Assembly (NCBI GenBank): GCA_000469685.2
Contig: LS997566.1
Coordinates: 45,929,442 to 45,993,441, forward strand
Direction of reading: 5' to 3'
DNA: 64,000 nucleotides
Origin: Haemonchus contortus
Taxonomy: Eukaryota; Nematoda; Chromadorea; Rhabditida; Trichostrongylidae
Shown: one piece after another, positions 1 through 11,985 of the stretch
How positions within the stretch are numbered: position 1 is the first letter of the stretch
How the letters are laid out: each line of letters starts with the position of its first letter
Notes under the pieces: model-generated
The model's input: only the letters and a program-made list of their open reading frames with translations
Databases searched by the model: none
What the model was told of the DNA's origin: nothing
Program-made: the position numbers and the translations under genes

Positions 1-3000
1 GCTTTTTATGCGCTAGTAGTTTTGCAAATGCTGGGTACACCAGCTGGAATGACGTTGCACCAAATGGCGTTAGTCACTAGCAAGCTGTAAGCTGTCCATT
101 TTTATTCTAATGAATTCTATTAAATTGTAAATCTTGAATCAAGCCTATTGTTGCTAAGTTCCTCTCGAAATGCCTTTGCTCTCGGTTTGTGCGAGATTTT
201 GGAGAACATCACTTGAGCGTACTGTTCATTGTTCACTCTTGTCATCAGAGATCAACTTTTTCTCCCGAGTGAAGATGATGTGATGCTGCATTTCAGTCAG
301 AAGGCTTATAAGATCAACTCCCATGGCAGGCGATTAGGCACTTTCATTTTGGGTGAAGGCTCCCTAGGATCTAGCTATCAGTACAAGTGGTACGCAGATG
401 GCGTAGTATGACTTCGGCTGGAGGGGGAGTAGGATTGGCGCATCATGGAAGAATTTGGGAGGGAGGCGGGGTAGGGGAAGGGGAGCTCTACCATTCGAAT
501 GACCAGCTGTTTTGGGGTACCCTTTGCTATATCTGAGGAAATCAGTTATCAGATCTGATTCTCGAGCCCACTTACTGAGCCTGATAAAATTGCTCCGTTT
601 GCATTATATAGGACCCCTTTCAGTCCACAACGACCTGACGTGAGTACTTCCGTAACCTTTGAAGAACTCGGTCACCGTGGCTGGAGCTGAGGACTTTATT
701 CGTTCTTCCTTCACTGAGCCGAGAATGTGAGAGAGATCGTTCATGACAAACGGATATCATGCATAATTATATCTGGAAAGGCGCATTCTCCAAAACAATC
801 GCCCTCAGCCTTATTTTGTGAGAGTGTTGGGAAGTGTCTACAAAGTGCTGACTTGCGCATGGCGTAGCTCGCTATGTTTTTGTATCGGCATGGCTACGAT
901 TTCAACCCAAGTAGTATGCATGGATCATCCCAAAAAAGGCCTAATCAGCGCTAGAAAATCATTCTTCCCTTACCGGACCTCAAAAATAATTCATGATAAG
1001 GGCAATTAAACGACGTAAACAAAAAGTTGGAATAACAAATAGTTCACAGCCAATTCTGCTTACGAGCTTAATTTATTTCTCAGAATTGAATATTCCGTGA
1101 GAAAGAAGAGGCTTTTAAAAATTAATGACATCTAAGAAATGATTAAAGATCGCGCGAACCTATCGTCACAGTCAACAACTCCCCTTTGCTTTGAACTTTG
1201 ACTCTTTATTACTGGCAGTTATTTTTTTGGAGTGTCTCCTCAATCGGATGTGTCCCTATTGTCCTTACGAGTCATACGGTAAACAAAAAAATTCCCAGAA
1301 TCATGGTGATTAGACCATTCCCATGGGGATGTCCATATTTTAGGCTGATTGCTACTTTTGGGAAGGAAAGCTGGCAATTAAAAAGTTTTTCTACACGAAG
1401 TTAGGCATGCCGTCAGCTGCTCGAATTTCTTTTACGATTCTTTTTACTTCCGCATTTTTCTTGACGTGTCGTTTTATGGCGCATCTCGTGAGCTCTTCAT
1501 GAATAGCAAAGAAATTTGAGTGGATTCCCACGTCATTCCTCTACACCCTCCATCTCCCAGTTGTAGATTCGGGAAAAGATGGAAAAATATTTCATTTACG
1601 GATAGAACGAATGTGTCTTTAACAACTGAATTTCTTTTCTTCGAATATTCCGTGCACTTCGAAATCATCCTCCCTCCGGGAATGTTTCCTGTGATTTACC
1701 CAAGTTTGTCCTAGCTGTTGAGCCACACTGACAGGAAGGAGTCGTCCATACATTTTTCATACGCCAGAGATCATTTCCGGTTTTGGATTGTTGTAGTAGG
1801 ATTTGTTTTGATATAAAATGAGCTACCATATTGAAAACACAGTGTTTTTCAGAGGATTTCTTCTGACGTTCGAATGAATGGAAGCCAATAAGGTCTAGAC
1901 CTCCTCGCGCTCATGAGCACCCCCACGCACACATGTGTTTCTCTCAATAACAGTTGTAGGTTAAAAGAATTTTTTTCTTTGGCCAAGGTGGCATGGAAAG
2001 CTGCTATTCCATTTTTAGTGGGACATTCTATCGGCGGTTTAGACTGTTCAAGATAAGTGATACAGTAACTGTAACCGTTAAGTTGTACTAGAAAACTTAC
2101 TTACTTAAGCTTAGTTCCTCTCACGCTGGAATATCCGCTCCTCAATCTTTGAGGTCATTGACGAATGTTCTTCTGCACGTGTTTCTAGGACGGCCATTTG
2201 TTCGTATGGCCCATGAAACTGGAAGAGAGCTTTTTCATTTGTTTACTTTGTGGATAGAAGTCTGCATTATAGTAAGAAATATCCGCAAAAATCCTCGTAG
2301 AACTGGGAACTGGATATAAATTCAATTAAATCTACTACTTCACAGAAGAGAAGCTAGTAAGACTCCTCGAAAAACCAATCTTATTGAGAAATTCGCGTTC
2401 GCCTTCTTGTTTCCTTCAGGATCATGTGGCCAGAAAGATTGAGTTTCTAGAAAAAAGATCATCAATTTCAGAAAAATCGTTTTTCCACTCCCGATTTTAG
2501 AGGTTAATTTCAAAAACACGAAGGAAAATAGCTAATTCATCTACATGGCATTCATTTATATACACCGTACCTTCATATATCTCCGACCATTCATTTCATG
2601 GCTATTTCTCCATTTCTGCCATTCCAATTTTCACAAACAAGAGCTTCATTTATGGCTATGTTCTCATCTTTGATGTTCTGTCACCATACAGGGATATCGC
2701 CTACGCGTGTAAACATGTGTTTATTTATTTTTCACGATATACGTATATTCATTGGATTGGGGGAGCATTTCTTTCGAGCCATGACCATTTTCCATCAAGA
2801 ACCGATCAAATATCAGGTTCACTTGAACCTACCTAAAACTCATTTCCCCCCTCCCCCCCCCCCCCCCTCCCTCCTAATTTGAATGCGATCTCTTTGGGCA
2901 AAACCCCAGTCAAAGAAGGCACACTTTCATGAAAGTAATGGTTTTGGAGAAGTTTTTGGCTAGAGAACTTTGATGCTTTCTCATGATGAGCCAGCCGTCT

Positions 3001-3357
3001 CAATTTCCTGGAAGGCCACTGAGACCTCACTTTGGAATCCTCTCCTTTTTCCTGCAGCGAGGTCCTAAATGACTGAGTTTGTATTTGTTGAAGTTGTCAA
3101 CAACCCTGGGTATGAAACTTCAAATTGATAATTTTTATTCACATCCAGTAAGAAACGCTAGGACCACCTAAACAATAGGGACCAATCAATCAACAATAGG
3201 GCTCAAAAACAGGCTTAGGATTATCTTGCATACGATGTACATAGTAGTCCGTACTCAGCCGTTTATACTCTCAAAATTCCAGTCTTTGGAGCTTGAGGCA
3301 GTAGTGTTTTTTTGTCACTTCTGCTGTCGAATGCTTCTCATCGAAGTGCCCAGAAGT
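1..3357. other. Intergenic, no gene found
   Basis: Only frames under 100 codons with unconvincing composition, and no exon chain with matching splice phases. Confidence 0.5.
2846..2874 (+). repeat. Poly-C / C-rich tract
   Basis: A run of about 29 pyrimidines, nearly all C. A similar tract lies at 24181-24204. The complementary strand could form G-quadruplex structures. Confidence 0.9.
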
Positions 3358-3404
3358 AAATGAATAAATAAATAAATAACTCAATAAAAAAATAAATAAA
3401 TAAA
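3358..3404. repeat. (AAAT)n simple repeat
   Basis: Imperfect AAAT/AATA repeats. Similar TTTA or TTAT runs occur at 30341-30371, 42898-42925 and 43117-43145. Confidence 0.85.
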
Positions 3405-3444
3405 CTTATTTCGAACTATTTTTCACAGATGGACATCCATTTTT

Positions 3445-3609
3445 TTATGGTTTTTCCTTGCAATTGTAACAGATGGGCTTTGAGTGATAGACTTTGCAGC
3501 AATGCGCCATGTATCGACGAGGTGGACCAAATTGTGGAGGCAACATTTGAGCGGCTACACGTGCAAACATTGAGAACTTCAGCTTTGCACCCTGGCAGAT
3601 GGAGCACAT
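3445..3609 (-). other. Unrecognised 54-codon cysteine-rich frame (possible terminal exon or transposon relic)
   Basis: Minus-strand ATG at 3609 to TAA at 3445. It has an N-terminal CSIC pair, a proline-rich middle (MLPPQFGPPRRY) and a C-terminal HCCKVYHSKPICYNCKEKP, i.e. possible zinc-binding CxxC and CC-x7-C-x2-C groups. The next frame upstream on the same strand (3579-3866) is also open and contains cysteines (RMCTSKNEKC), suggesting a frameshifted or spliced relationship. The C-terminal pattern is loosely like the cysteine-rich tails of piggyBac-type transposases, but too short to assign. Confidence 0.35.
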
Positions 3610-6600
3610 AGTGAGTAAATAATCCGAAAATCAGTGCCGGTCCACGTATCAGGGAAGTTTCGGGGTAGAACACATGGGGAATAGGCAGCTATCCTTAGGC
3701 ACTTCTCATTTTTGCTTGTGCACATGCGGTGCTGGAAGGTTAAACCATAGTCAGCAAGTACAAACTTCCTTATGCCACTCTTTCGGCTCTGTTGTGTAAC
3801 CACTATTTCATTTGTTCCACTTGTTTGCAACCACGGAGGATTTGAGGAGAAGATGTCGATTTTCAAAACGAAACAGTACTCGTGTACTCTGCTTAATTAC
3901 TTGTATTTAGTATATCCAGTACAACATTAATCAGATTGATCTAGTAATCTCTCTTATCACTGCAAACGTTGCTGCCAGAATGGCTGAACTTATATTGGTC
4001 TCTAAATTTTTAGAGCTCTTTTGGCACAATTCTTGTACGGTAAAGAGAGTTCGAAGAAAAAGGTTACGGTACTCTTCACATTCTGTCCCGCCTTAGCCTC
4101 GGCATTAGGGTTTCTTACAAAATAAACCTAACGAAACAAAATATTAAACCACATATTATATTGCGTAATCGGGGATTATCAGTGATTTTGATCTCTTAAA
4201 CAAGAACAGTATAATCTCTGGGGGAAGGCAAAAACTTGATAATTGCTTCAGGCGAGTTTCGTTAGTTTAAGTGAGGAGGTGTATCATTAAGTCGTCGAGT
4301 TATATTTGTCCATAAAACATCGATGCCATCTAGGTTGTTATTGAAGGAAAGTCAAGTACTCGTATAATTAGGGATTAAATAGAAGCAGAATGACGTCATA
4401 GTACTAAATACAGCATATAATTATCGTGGGCTTTGCTAAATATAGCAGTTCCTTTCTTTAAACGGAAAAATACCCAGCTACCCTTGTAGAAGATGTACTT
4501 GACTTTCCAGTTGGCCAAATGTAATCAGTGTTCATTTCCTCTGTGAAAGGGATGAGTTCGTCAAAATGGAATGGCTTGGAAAAACCCCTCGGTTCTCTCC
4601 AACTTTCCATACTGTCTAATTTTACCATTAAATCACTCATCCGTTTCAATTTTCACTCAAAGTTTTCCAATCCCTCTTAAGTTCATCAATCTTTCGCTCT
4701 TCTTGTACCCCGCTTTCTTTTTTCCTTTGCTTTTACCCAAACACAATTAGCGATAGTCATTCTGGCGTTACCCCTGGCCAATTTGCAGTTTTTGCTATGT
4801 TTTTTAGCTCTTCACCTTTTTCATATGTTTGTTCGTGAAAACAATATTTTGAGTTGAGATAACCCAATGGTCTTTGAACTCGTACTGACACTTCGTGCAT
4901 CGAGCTTCTCGTCCGAATGCTCTTCATCTGTCTTCTGACGGGCAAGATGCATGACTGGCTTCGAACCTTCGCTGGTAACCTCCTTCCCGTATATGCCCAT
5001 TCAACCATCAGCTCACCACTGCCTCGACACCCTCACATCTTTACCGCTCGAGTAAGCTTTGCACGCGCTACAATTTCCGCTTGTTTTTCGTTGTTGTTGT
5101 TGTTGTGGATTTAACAAAGCAAAAGCATGGCCCCGCCCCCACTATTCCATACATCGGGACCAACCAGATCAATCTTTCAGCATTTTCTTTGACTTATTTG
5201 GTTATTTATTGGTAATTCTGCTTTGATTCAATTTGATCTGCTTGAAGTGAACTTTGTTTCATGGTCATTACATGGACTCTGTATTGAAGATACAGTGAAA
5301 AAAGAAACAAAAAAAACAAACAAAATATCATAGAATTAGAATTTTAAAAAGTCAATAGCGGGATCAAGCCAAAGAAATTCGTACTTTCTGGATGAAAAAA
5401 ATTACTCACTTCTATTTTTCTCACGAGAGAAGTCGAAAAGCTATGATTTCATTCATTTGCATGTTTGGTTGTTTCAGCGCTTATATTACTTTGGTAGATA
5501 TTAACTCGTTTGTTTATTTATTTTCATAAATCTTAGGTGTAGGATTCAGAAAAAATAACTAAACTTCTTAATTGCGTTACTCCTGACTTCTCACATATGG
5601 TGAGGTGATATGTTTGAAGACAAAAGTAGGAAAAATCTGAACTGTTAGAATTGAGGAGCAACCCGGCCTTTAAGCATTTTATTGATCAAATCTTTTGTTT
5701 ACATTGTTTTTCTTCGAGCTCCCCTGTTCTGCCACTTTTTGCTTTTTCGGTTTTTTTGGTAAATTAAATTTCGACATCGAGCGGCCGAGTTTGGTCCGTG
5801 AACAAGGGGGCTCCGAAAACGAGGGTTAAGGGCAGTCAGGCAGTCTTAAAAGGTGCCAATTCTCCATACTCAGTCGCTGAGCAGAACAAACTGCTCCCAG
5901 GACTCCGAGAATAGATGTTCACACCTCTCACCGCTCTTAGTGATATACGCCATGCATCTGCCGCTTCTTTTGGTTAAAGAGACAATTGAAAAGGTTTGGT
6001 TCATGCAACGGCTTGAAAATCAGCACCTGATTATGTCAATGTTTCTGAAATCTTTTTGCAGAGCCCGATAATAGACAACAAGCAAATATGGTAAATTGCT
6101 CCCAGGAGAATGGAGGCATCAGTAAAGGGTAAATAGACCTTATGGGCCTGTCTGGATACAGTATGATCGTGGATATTTGCTGCAGAAAAATCTCATTACG
6201 AATTTAATTCTCAGCCAGGCGACAGCCGTATTTGACAGGCGGTGCCAGTCCCTTGCGATGAGGCTAATTTACATAAAACATGCACACCTACTTTTTTGAC
6301 TTTCCAATCCTCATCGCATTCCAATCGAAAGAGAGCTTCACGATAATTACCTTTGTTTTTAATTCACATTTTGTTAGCCACTGGTAACGCCAAAGCACTT
6401 TGGGGTGAACCTCGAACCGCGAGCATGACTCGAACCTCCACTTATACCTTGCAAGAATCAGGTCTACCCATTACACTGCCGAAATTCCACGCATCTTACC
6501 TCATTTTTTTGATGAAACGTTCATCTCTAGCCTGTCACTCCAGCATCAGTTTGACCCTTCCTTTTTGCTCCACTCCTTTTTGTCCCTTTTGAGGGATACT

Positions 6601-6654
6601 TAACTTGAAAAGAGACATGAGTTTTGTACCCGAGAAGATCAGTTTAGAGTTGTC

Positions 6655-6970
6655 CAATACTCGATAATTATGTGTGATACCGCATGATACCTCGAATTTC
6701 TTCGATATCTTGTTATCATGTGATTTCATTCGTTCTGCGTACACAGTAACGATAACGTGGGATACCGCTTGATATCTAAAACCTGTTGTTCTCTTTTTCC
6801 TATTCTTCCTGTTCTCTTCTTATCTGTAGTCTTTTTTTCGGTAACCCTGAATTGGAAGTCCCTGCTACTAGCTCCTTTGGTTTTCTCGGTGATGGCTCTT
6901 GATACTACGTACGTAGTAATGATAACATGTGATACCGCTTTGTATCTTCGAACCTGATGTTGTCTTTCCA
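6655..6970. repeat. Three diverged copies of a GTGATACCGC-containing unit
   Basis: Copies near 6672, 6750 and 6920 share GTGATACCGC or GGGATACCGC, a TAATGATAAC-like stretch before it and ATCTTCGAACCTG-like sequence after it. The last two also share GTTGTTCTC or GTTGTC. Local duplication with no coding support. Confidence 0.5.
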
Positions 6971-9599
6971 CTGTTGAGCATAGGTTCGTCTTGATTGCAC
7001 ACCTTCTGCCTTTGAATAGCCTTCCCATCCTTCGTTGCCAAACTCCACGTCAACGTGGTCGATCATTATCATAGGATTTGCACATTGACAGGGACGGGTA
7101 GACTTAGAATCTGAAATATAGAATTCGGAAATCCCTAAATATTTTAATTTTTCAATAATTTTCGATTTTGTGTCCCAATTACAGCGCCTTCGTACACTTA
7201 TAATCTATTCTTATCTGACGCCTGAATTCGACTTTCCATCACGCACTGGACAAACACTCGGGTATAATGGATGAACTCCTTCAGGAACCGTACTACTGGA
7301 GCATATCGCCCTGCCATATGAGCTAACTCGTCCACCCGTTCTGTTCTTTTTGAATGATTTACTCCTCCAAAGCACCTTACCGGAACAGCTTGTTAATTGT
7401 AGTCAGTAGATTACCAGAATGCTAACTCTTTATCTCTACAATGACGTTTTCTCCTTTTGCTCGCTCCTGACTAGACTCCCAGCCAGCTTTCGGGCTTTTT
7501 CAACAATGTTGGACTTTTTTTTCAAGAGCACCCATGCATTTTTACTATGGCAGAGTCAATCGCCTCCGTAGTGTGATCACTGAACATCTGAATGATCCTT
7601 TGGTTCAGTACTGTTTCCTTGACTCTTTCTTCCCAGAATGATTGCTTAATTTGGTCTTGATTGCATGTTTGAACTCAGGTGGGGGAGGAGGGGGGGGGAC
7701 AGAAAATAATAACTAGCTGCAAAGCTGCTACTTTTGTGTTTTTGCAAACATGCAAACATGTGTATGTAATTAGTTGTTCATTCTTTTGCATGCATTGCAA
7801 ACATAGGCTGTTCTCCCGTATGTAATGTATGGCTACAAACTCATTCTCACTACTTCGGATTTGATTCAACAGCACTGAATGGCGTCCCCATTTCCGATTT
7901 CCGGTTTTCGCCTTTTCGCTCCAAGTGGGCGTTTCTCAATAGGCTTTAATGACCATCGAGGAAGGCTATCTAATTCTCGATAGAAGCTCCATTCTCAATC
8001 TCTATTTGCGGTTGATTTGATATTTCGGATGTTTTTGTTTATTGATTGCTCGACGATCGATTGAGATATTGTGGCATTTGAATTCGATCTTTATTTCAAG
8101 AAGCAAGTTTCAGATACCGTACTATGTAGGAGCTCCATCCCATTTCAATTTGAACGAAACTCGTCAATTTCAACTTTATGCCTTCCTGAATGGGAGAGGT
8201 TTTTTCATTCCTTTCTTTCGTTTGTTTTATTCTCCAAAGGAGGAATGGTTTTCTCGGAGGCCCGTCCCCAAGCATTTTTTGAGCACACTACCAGGGATCG
8301 CTACAGATCTGTTGAAACTTCTATTTCATAAGTAGCCTTTTTACTTTACGTCCTTTCATAGCATCAGTCAATTTCCTTTTTTCATTTAGAACTGATTCAA
8401 TCAGAGAGGTAGGTGCTCTAGCTGAGCAGTAGGCGGGGTTTGCGTAGTGGGCGGGTCGAGACCTTGAAATCTCGCTCATATGTTCGAACTGAAAGAACTC
8501 TGGGGGCTCGAACTTTCTTCCAAAACAGGCTCGGTTTAGTATGGCTCAGTAGCCGTACAGCCGTACGGCTTCAATACTGGAGGAATTAATATCTAGCCCA
8601 GTAGTAGGACAATGGAAGTATCAAATGATATTTGTTGATTTTTAGCTGTAAGTAATAAAAAGGCTCAATACTTGAAAAGTAAATAAAAAATCAAATTGTA
8701 AGTCACCAAGTTTCGATAAGCAAATACTTCGAGAATGAAGTTTTCTTTTGAGATTTCTCAGATTACGTTTTTGGAGAAAAAAGCTTCCTTGCTGCCCTGT
8801 CCTCGGGGATGAGTCTTTCCTTCCCTCACAATATCAGAAGTATGTTTTTCTTCTGAGAGCCGTCCATCATCATCAAAGCGCACTTTCAGAGAATCCCAAA
8901 AAAGTCTGTATGGGTACTGATTGGGCTACTAAAAGGTAGCTTAATGGGAAATCTGACGAATGGCTCCGCTTTCCCGCTGCTCATTGCCAGAAGGTTTGGA
9001 CAACGGCGGAATCAAAGAATTCTTTGAAAGGGCTGGTTTCCAATTGATTAAAGAGCAGTTCTTCTCTCTAAGCAAGCGACTTCGCTAGAATCCCGATCCT
9101 GCTCCAGCGGGAGCTTTCCTAGGTGCTGGAAGAAACTTGAGCAATTTCGACGACACAGCCACTTTTGCTAGAACGCTAAAACAGGGCCTCTCTTATAACC
9201 GGCAACCATCTTTATCAAAGAACACTTTTTAGTTTTGTGTCACTCTATCGATAGTAAGTTCTTCAGCAAATTTTATTTTTGAGTATAGGGATAATTTTGA
9301 ATATTAAATTCAATTTCCCTTTGATCTGCAATATAATTCCATCTTCATATCTGAAAAATGGCGGAATGCATTCTATAAAATTTTGTTTTTTTGAGCGAAA
9401 AAATATTCTCCAGCGAATATTCTTGATGTCATATAGACAGAGACCATTTTTTCCGATCAACGATCATCATTTTTCATTCGAGCTAATCATTTCGGAAACA
9501 GGTGGCTGAATGGATACATTATGGAGCGAAGCTTGTCTGTTGTGAATCGTCGCTCTCATGAAATTTTTGTTATAAAACAGAGGGTAGGCTTTTTTCTCT

Positions 9600-9690
9600 T
9601 ATACCAATTTACCGACTCCGGAGGGATGGAGTGTTTGGTTGGCCCGGACGGATATTGAACTAGGGTTCCCAGCTTCCTGTTCATATCTCA
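9600..9690 (-). repeat. SINE family A fragment
   Basis: ATACCAATTTACCGACTCCG followed by GGAGGGATGGAGTGTTTGG matches the middle of the 31.2-kb copy (ACCGATTCACCGACCCCGGA). Only about 90 bp is recognisable. Confidence 0.5.
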
Positions 9691-11789
9691 CCCCATATTT
9701 TTTTAATTTATGCTATGCATTTGAAAGCTCGTCCTATACAAAGCCTCCCTTTGACATTATGAGTTAAGCTTGGGCATAACATTTGAATCCTTCTATTTGA
9801 GTTACTTACCATACATACATATGTGGCTAAAGATCTATAATATTTTTCATCAGTCGACCTGAATTTCTCAGCTTGACGCCCTTGCCTCTGCAATATCAGG
9901 AAAGCCAACTCGGGGCCGTCCACTAGGCGAGTGTAGGAAAGCATTACGGGATGATCTCTGTTTTAGGTGGAAAAATTTTTGCAGCTCAAGCTTGTCAGAT
10001 TGTCCAGAACACCCGGCTTGACGTCAGTTTTGTTTTCCTGCTAACCCTCGAAACGCTATGAATACTGGGTTAATTTAAAGTGATCAGTCGGTGATGAATG
10101 AGGAAGGCATTTTGTTGTGGCCGTATGTACATGATTGACGCGTTCGTAAAGGGAAGGACCTCATGGTGCTTGTCTGGCCTTAAGAGACCCCGAACCTTAT
10201 ATGATCACAGAAAGAAGGGACTGGCTAGCATAATCGTTCTCTACCTCTTTCTAGCTCTATCGTTTATTACCTCTCCCTTTACTTTTTTCGTTGAAGTCAC
10301 CCTCCCAATCCCTCCCACCTGAAGCCCATCAATTTACCCCACTCTCTTCAATCTAAGAGCCTTTTGGACATTTCAGTCAAAAAGGCTTATTTTCTAATTT
10401 ATCCATACCTGATGAGTCCGAAAAGACCTTCAAGCTTCCCGGAGAGGTTGCTCTAGATATCAAGCGTGAGATTTCCTATTGCTTGGTTGTACATATCTAC
10501 ACTCACCTAAGTGTTTGCCTGGTTTGCGTATCTCAGTAAACACTTTCGAATAAGTACCCTTTTCTGGCCACCAGCCAGCTCCATATTGTGATTAGGCCTC
10601 AATTAGAAGTTAGAAGGTTCAGATCAAAAGATCCGGGTTGTTCGAAAAGTAATAGGCTGGGGTTTCGTTAGATTTGATAGGGTGTGTTTCAATGGTATCT
10701 CTTAGTTTTTTGTCAGATTCGAAAGTTTTTCGAGGAGATAACTATATGGCAATAGAGTGAGCTCTCAGTTCCCTCACCCTTAGACTCTTTCTGGCTCTTG
10801 GTTAAAATCAATCCAGTGGGAAGAAGCATGAAGGTCGCACCAAAACCTCTGCGCTCCTTTCCTCACTATGGCTTTTTTTTCCTGTGATACAGGCACGGAT
10901 GCTTTTCTGATTGTTGAAGATTTTCTTCTCGTTATATGTGGGGTTCTCGCTCTTTTTGTGCAGAGAATCGTGCAAAAACGTGCGTACATGCTTCATAAAG
11001 GCGGCTTGGCCATAATCTTGTATGCGCCATGCGTTTGTGCTCCTTTTAAATCAATTTGTATTTTGGCTAAGAACTTGAGCAAAATTCCGCAAATGCTCGA
11101 AGTTTCAATTTTCTCGGAGGCGGTCATGCAAGAATCTCCATGTTAGGTGGAGAAAAAACTTTGAAAACTCATTTCGAAGGTGGGTAAAGAAGTTTCCATG
11201 AGCACTTGGCCCGCTGCTGACTCGTTCACGTTCAATTAAAATTTTCTTGAGCGAGGGGACATACCCCAGTGAAGGAGATTAAACAGTTACTATTAGACAC
11301 ACAAAAACCTACATGCTCTGATTAATTTTGAATGTAGAGGAGTACTTGTCGGTGTCAGCTAGCGTTTTAGCATGCTTTTGGGTGGAAAACCAATCCAAGG
11401 TGAGGTCATGTATGCAGTTCATTTCGCATGATAGTGATGTCCGTTGTATCTCTGGGCTCCCGAAGGTAATAATAAAAGAGATGCTGCAAGTATACTGAAG
11501 CTGCACACTCTCTAAGAATCTTAGTGATGTCATTGTGAGTTCCAGTGATTAAATACCACATTTCCCGTCTGTTAAATTTGGCAGTTTTTTATAAAAGCTT
11601 TTACCAAAGCTCGATTGTGATTTCAATGAACTCGTTCCCTTTGTGTTTTCCTACAGCATTAGTTGAAAGCTCTTTTAAATTCGAGAGAATCTTTTGTATT
11701 TTGCATTTCGGGAGAATTCGCGCTTAGACTATTCTTTTGAATCCAGAATTGATCTTTCTGGTAAGCTCATGTCACAGTAAGCTACTCCG

Positions 11790-11985
11790 AATTCTTACGA
11801 ATCTCAGGGGTACCAGTTGTTCCCTGCGTAAGGCTGGACCCCCTTAGCGAACCTCGTATCGATTGGAAGACCCGGTAGAACGGATTGTTGGCTCGCCTGG
11901 GTAAGTATCGATCCAGGATTGGATCCACGAATGATAGATGTGTGTTAATGCGCCCACCTGCACCTGCACCACCTCCATCCTGTTC
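11790..11985 (-). repeat. SINE family A copy, degraded
   Basis: The plus strand carries GGGTAAGTATCGATCCAGGA and ends GCACCACCTCCATCC, the complement of the family head and B box. The 5' part of the plus strand is too diverged to place exactly. Confidence 0.5.

Noticed and set aside
10628..10680. Another mariner element
   Set aside because: A GGGTTGTTCGAAAAGTAAT end-like motif is present, but no matching inverted end was found within 2 kb.
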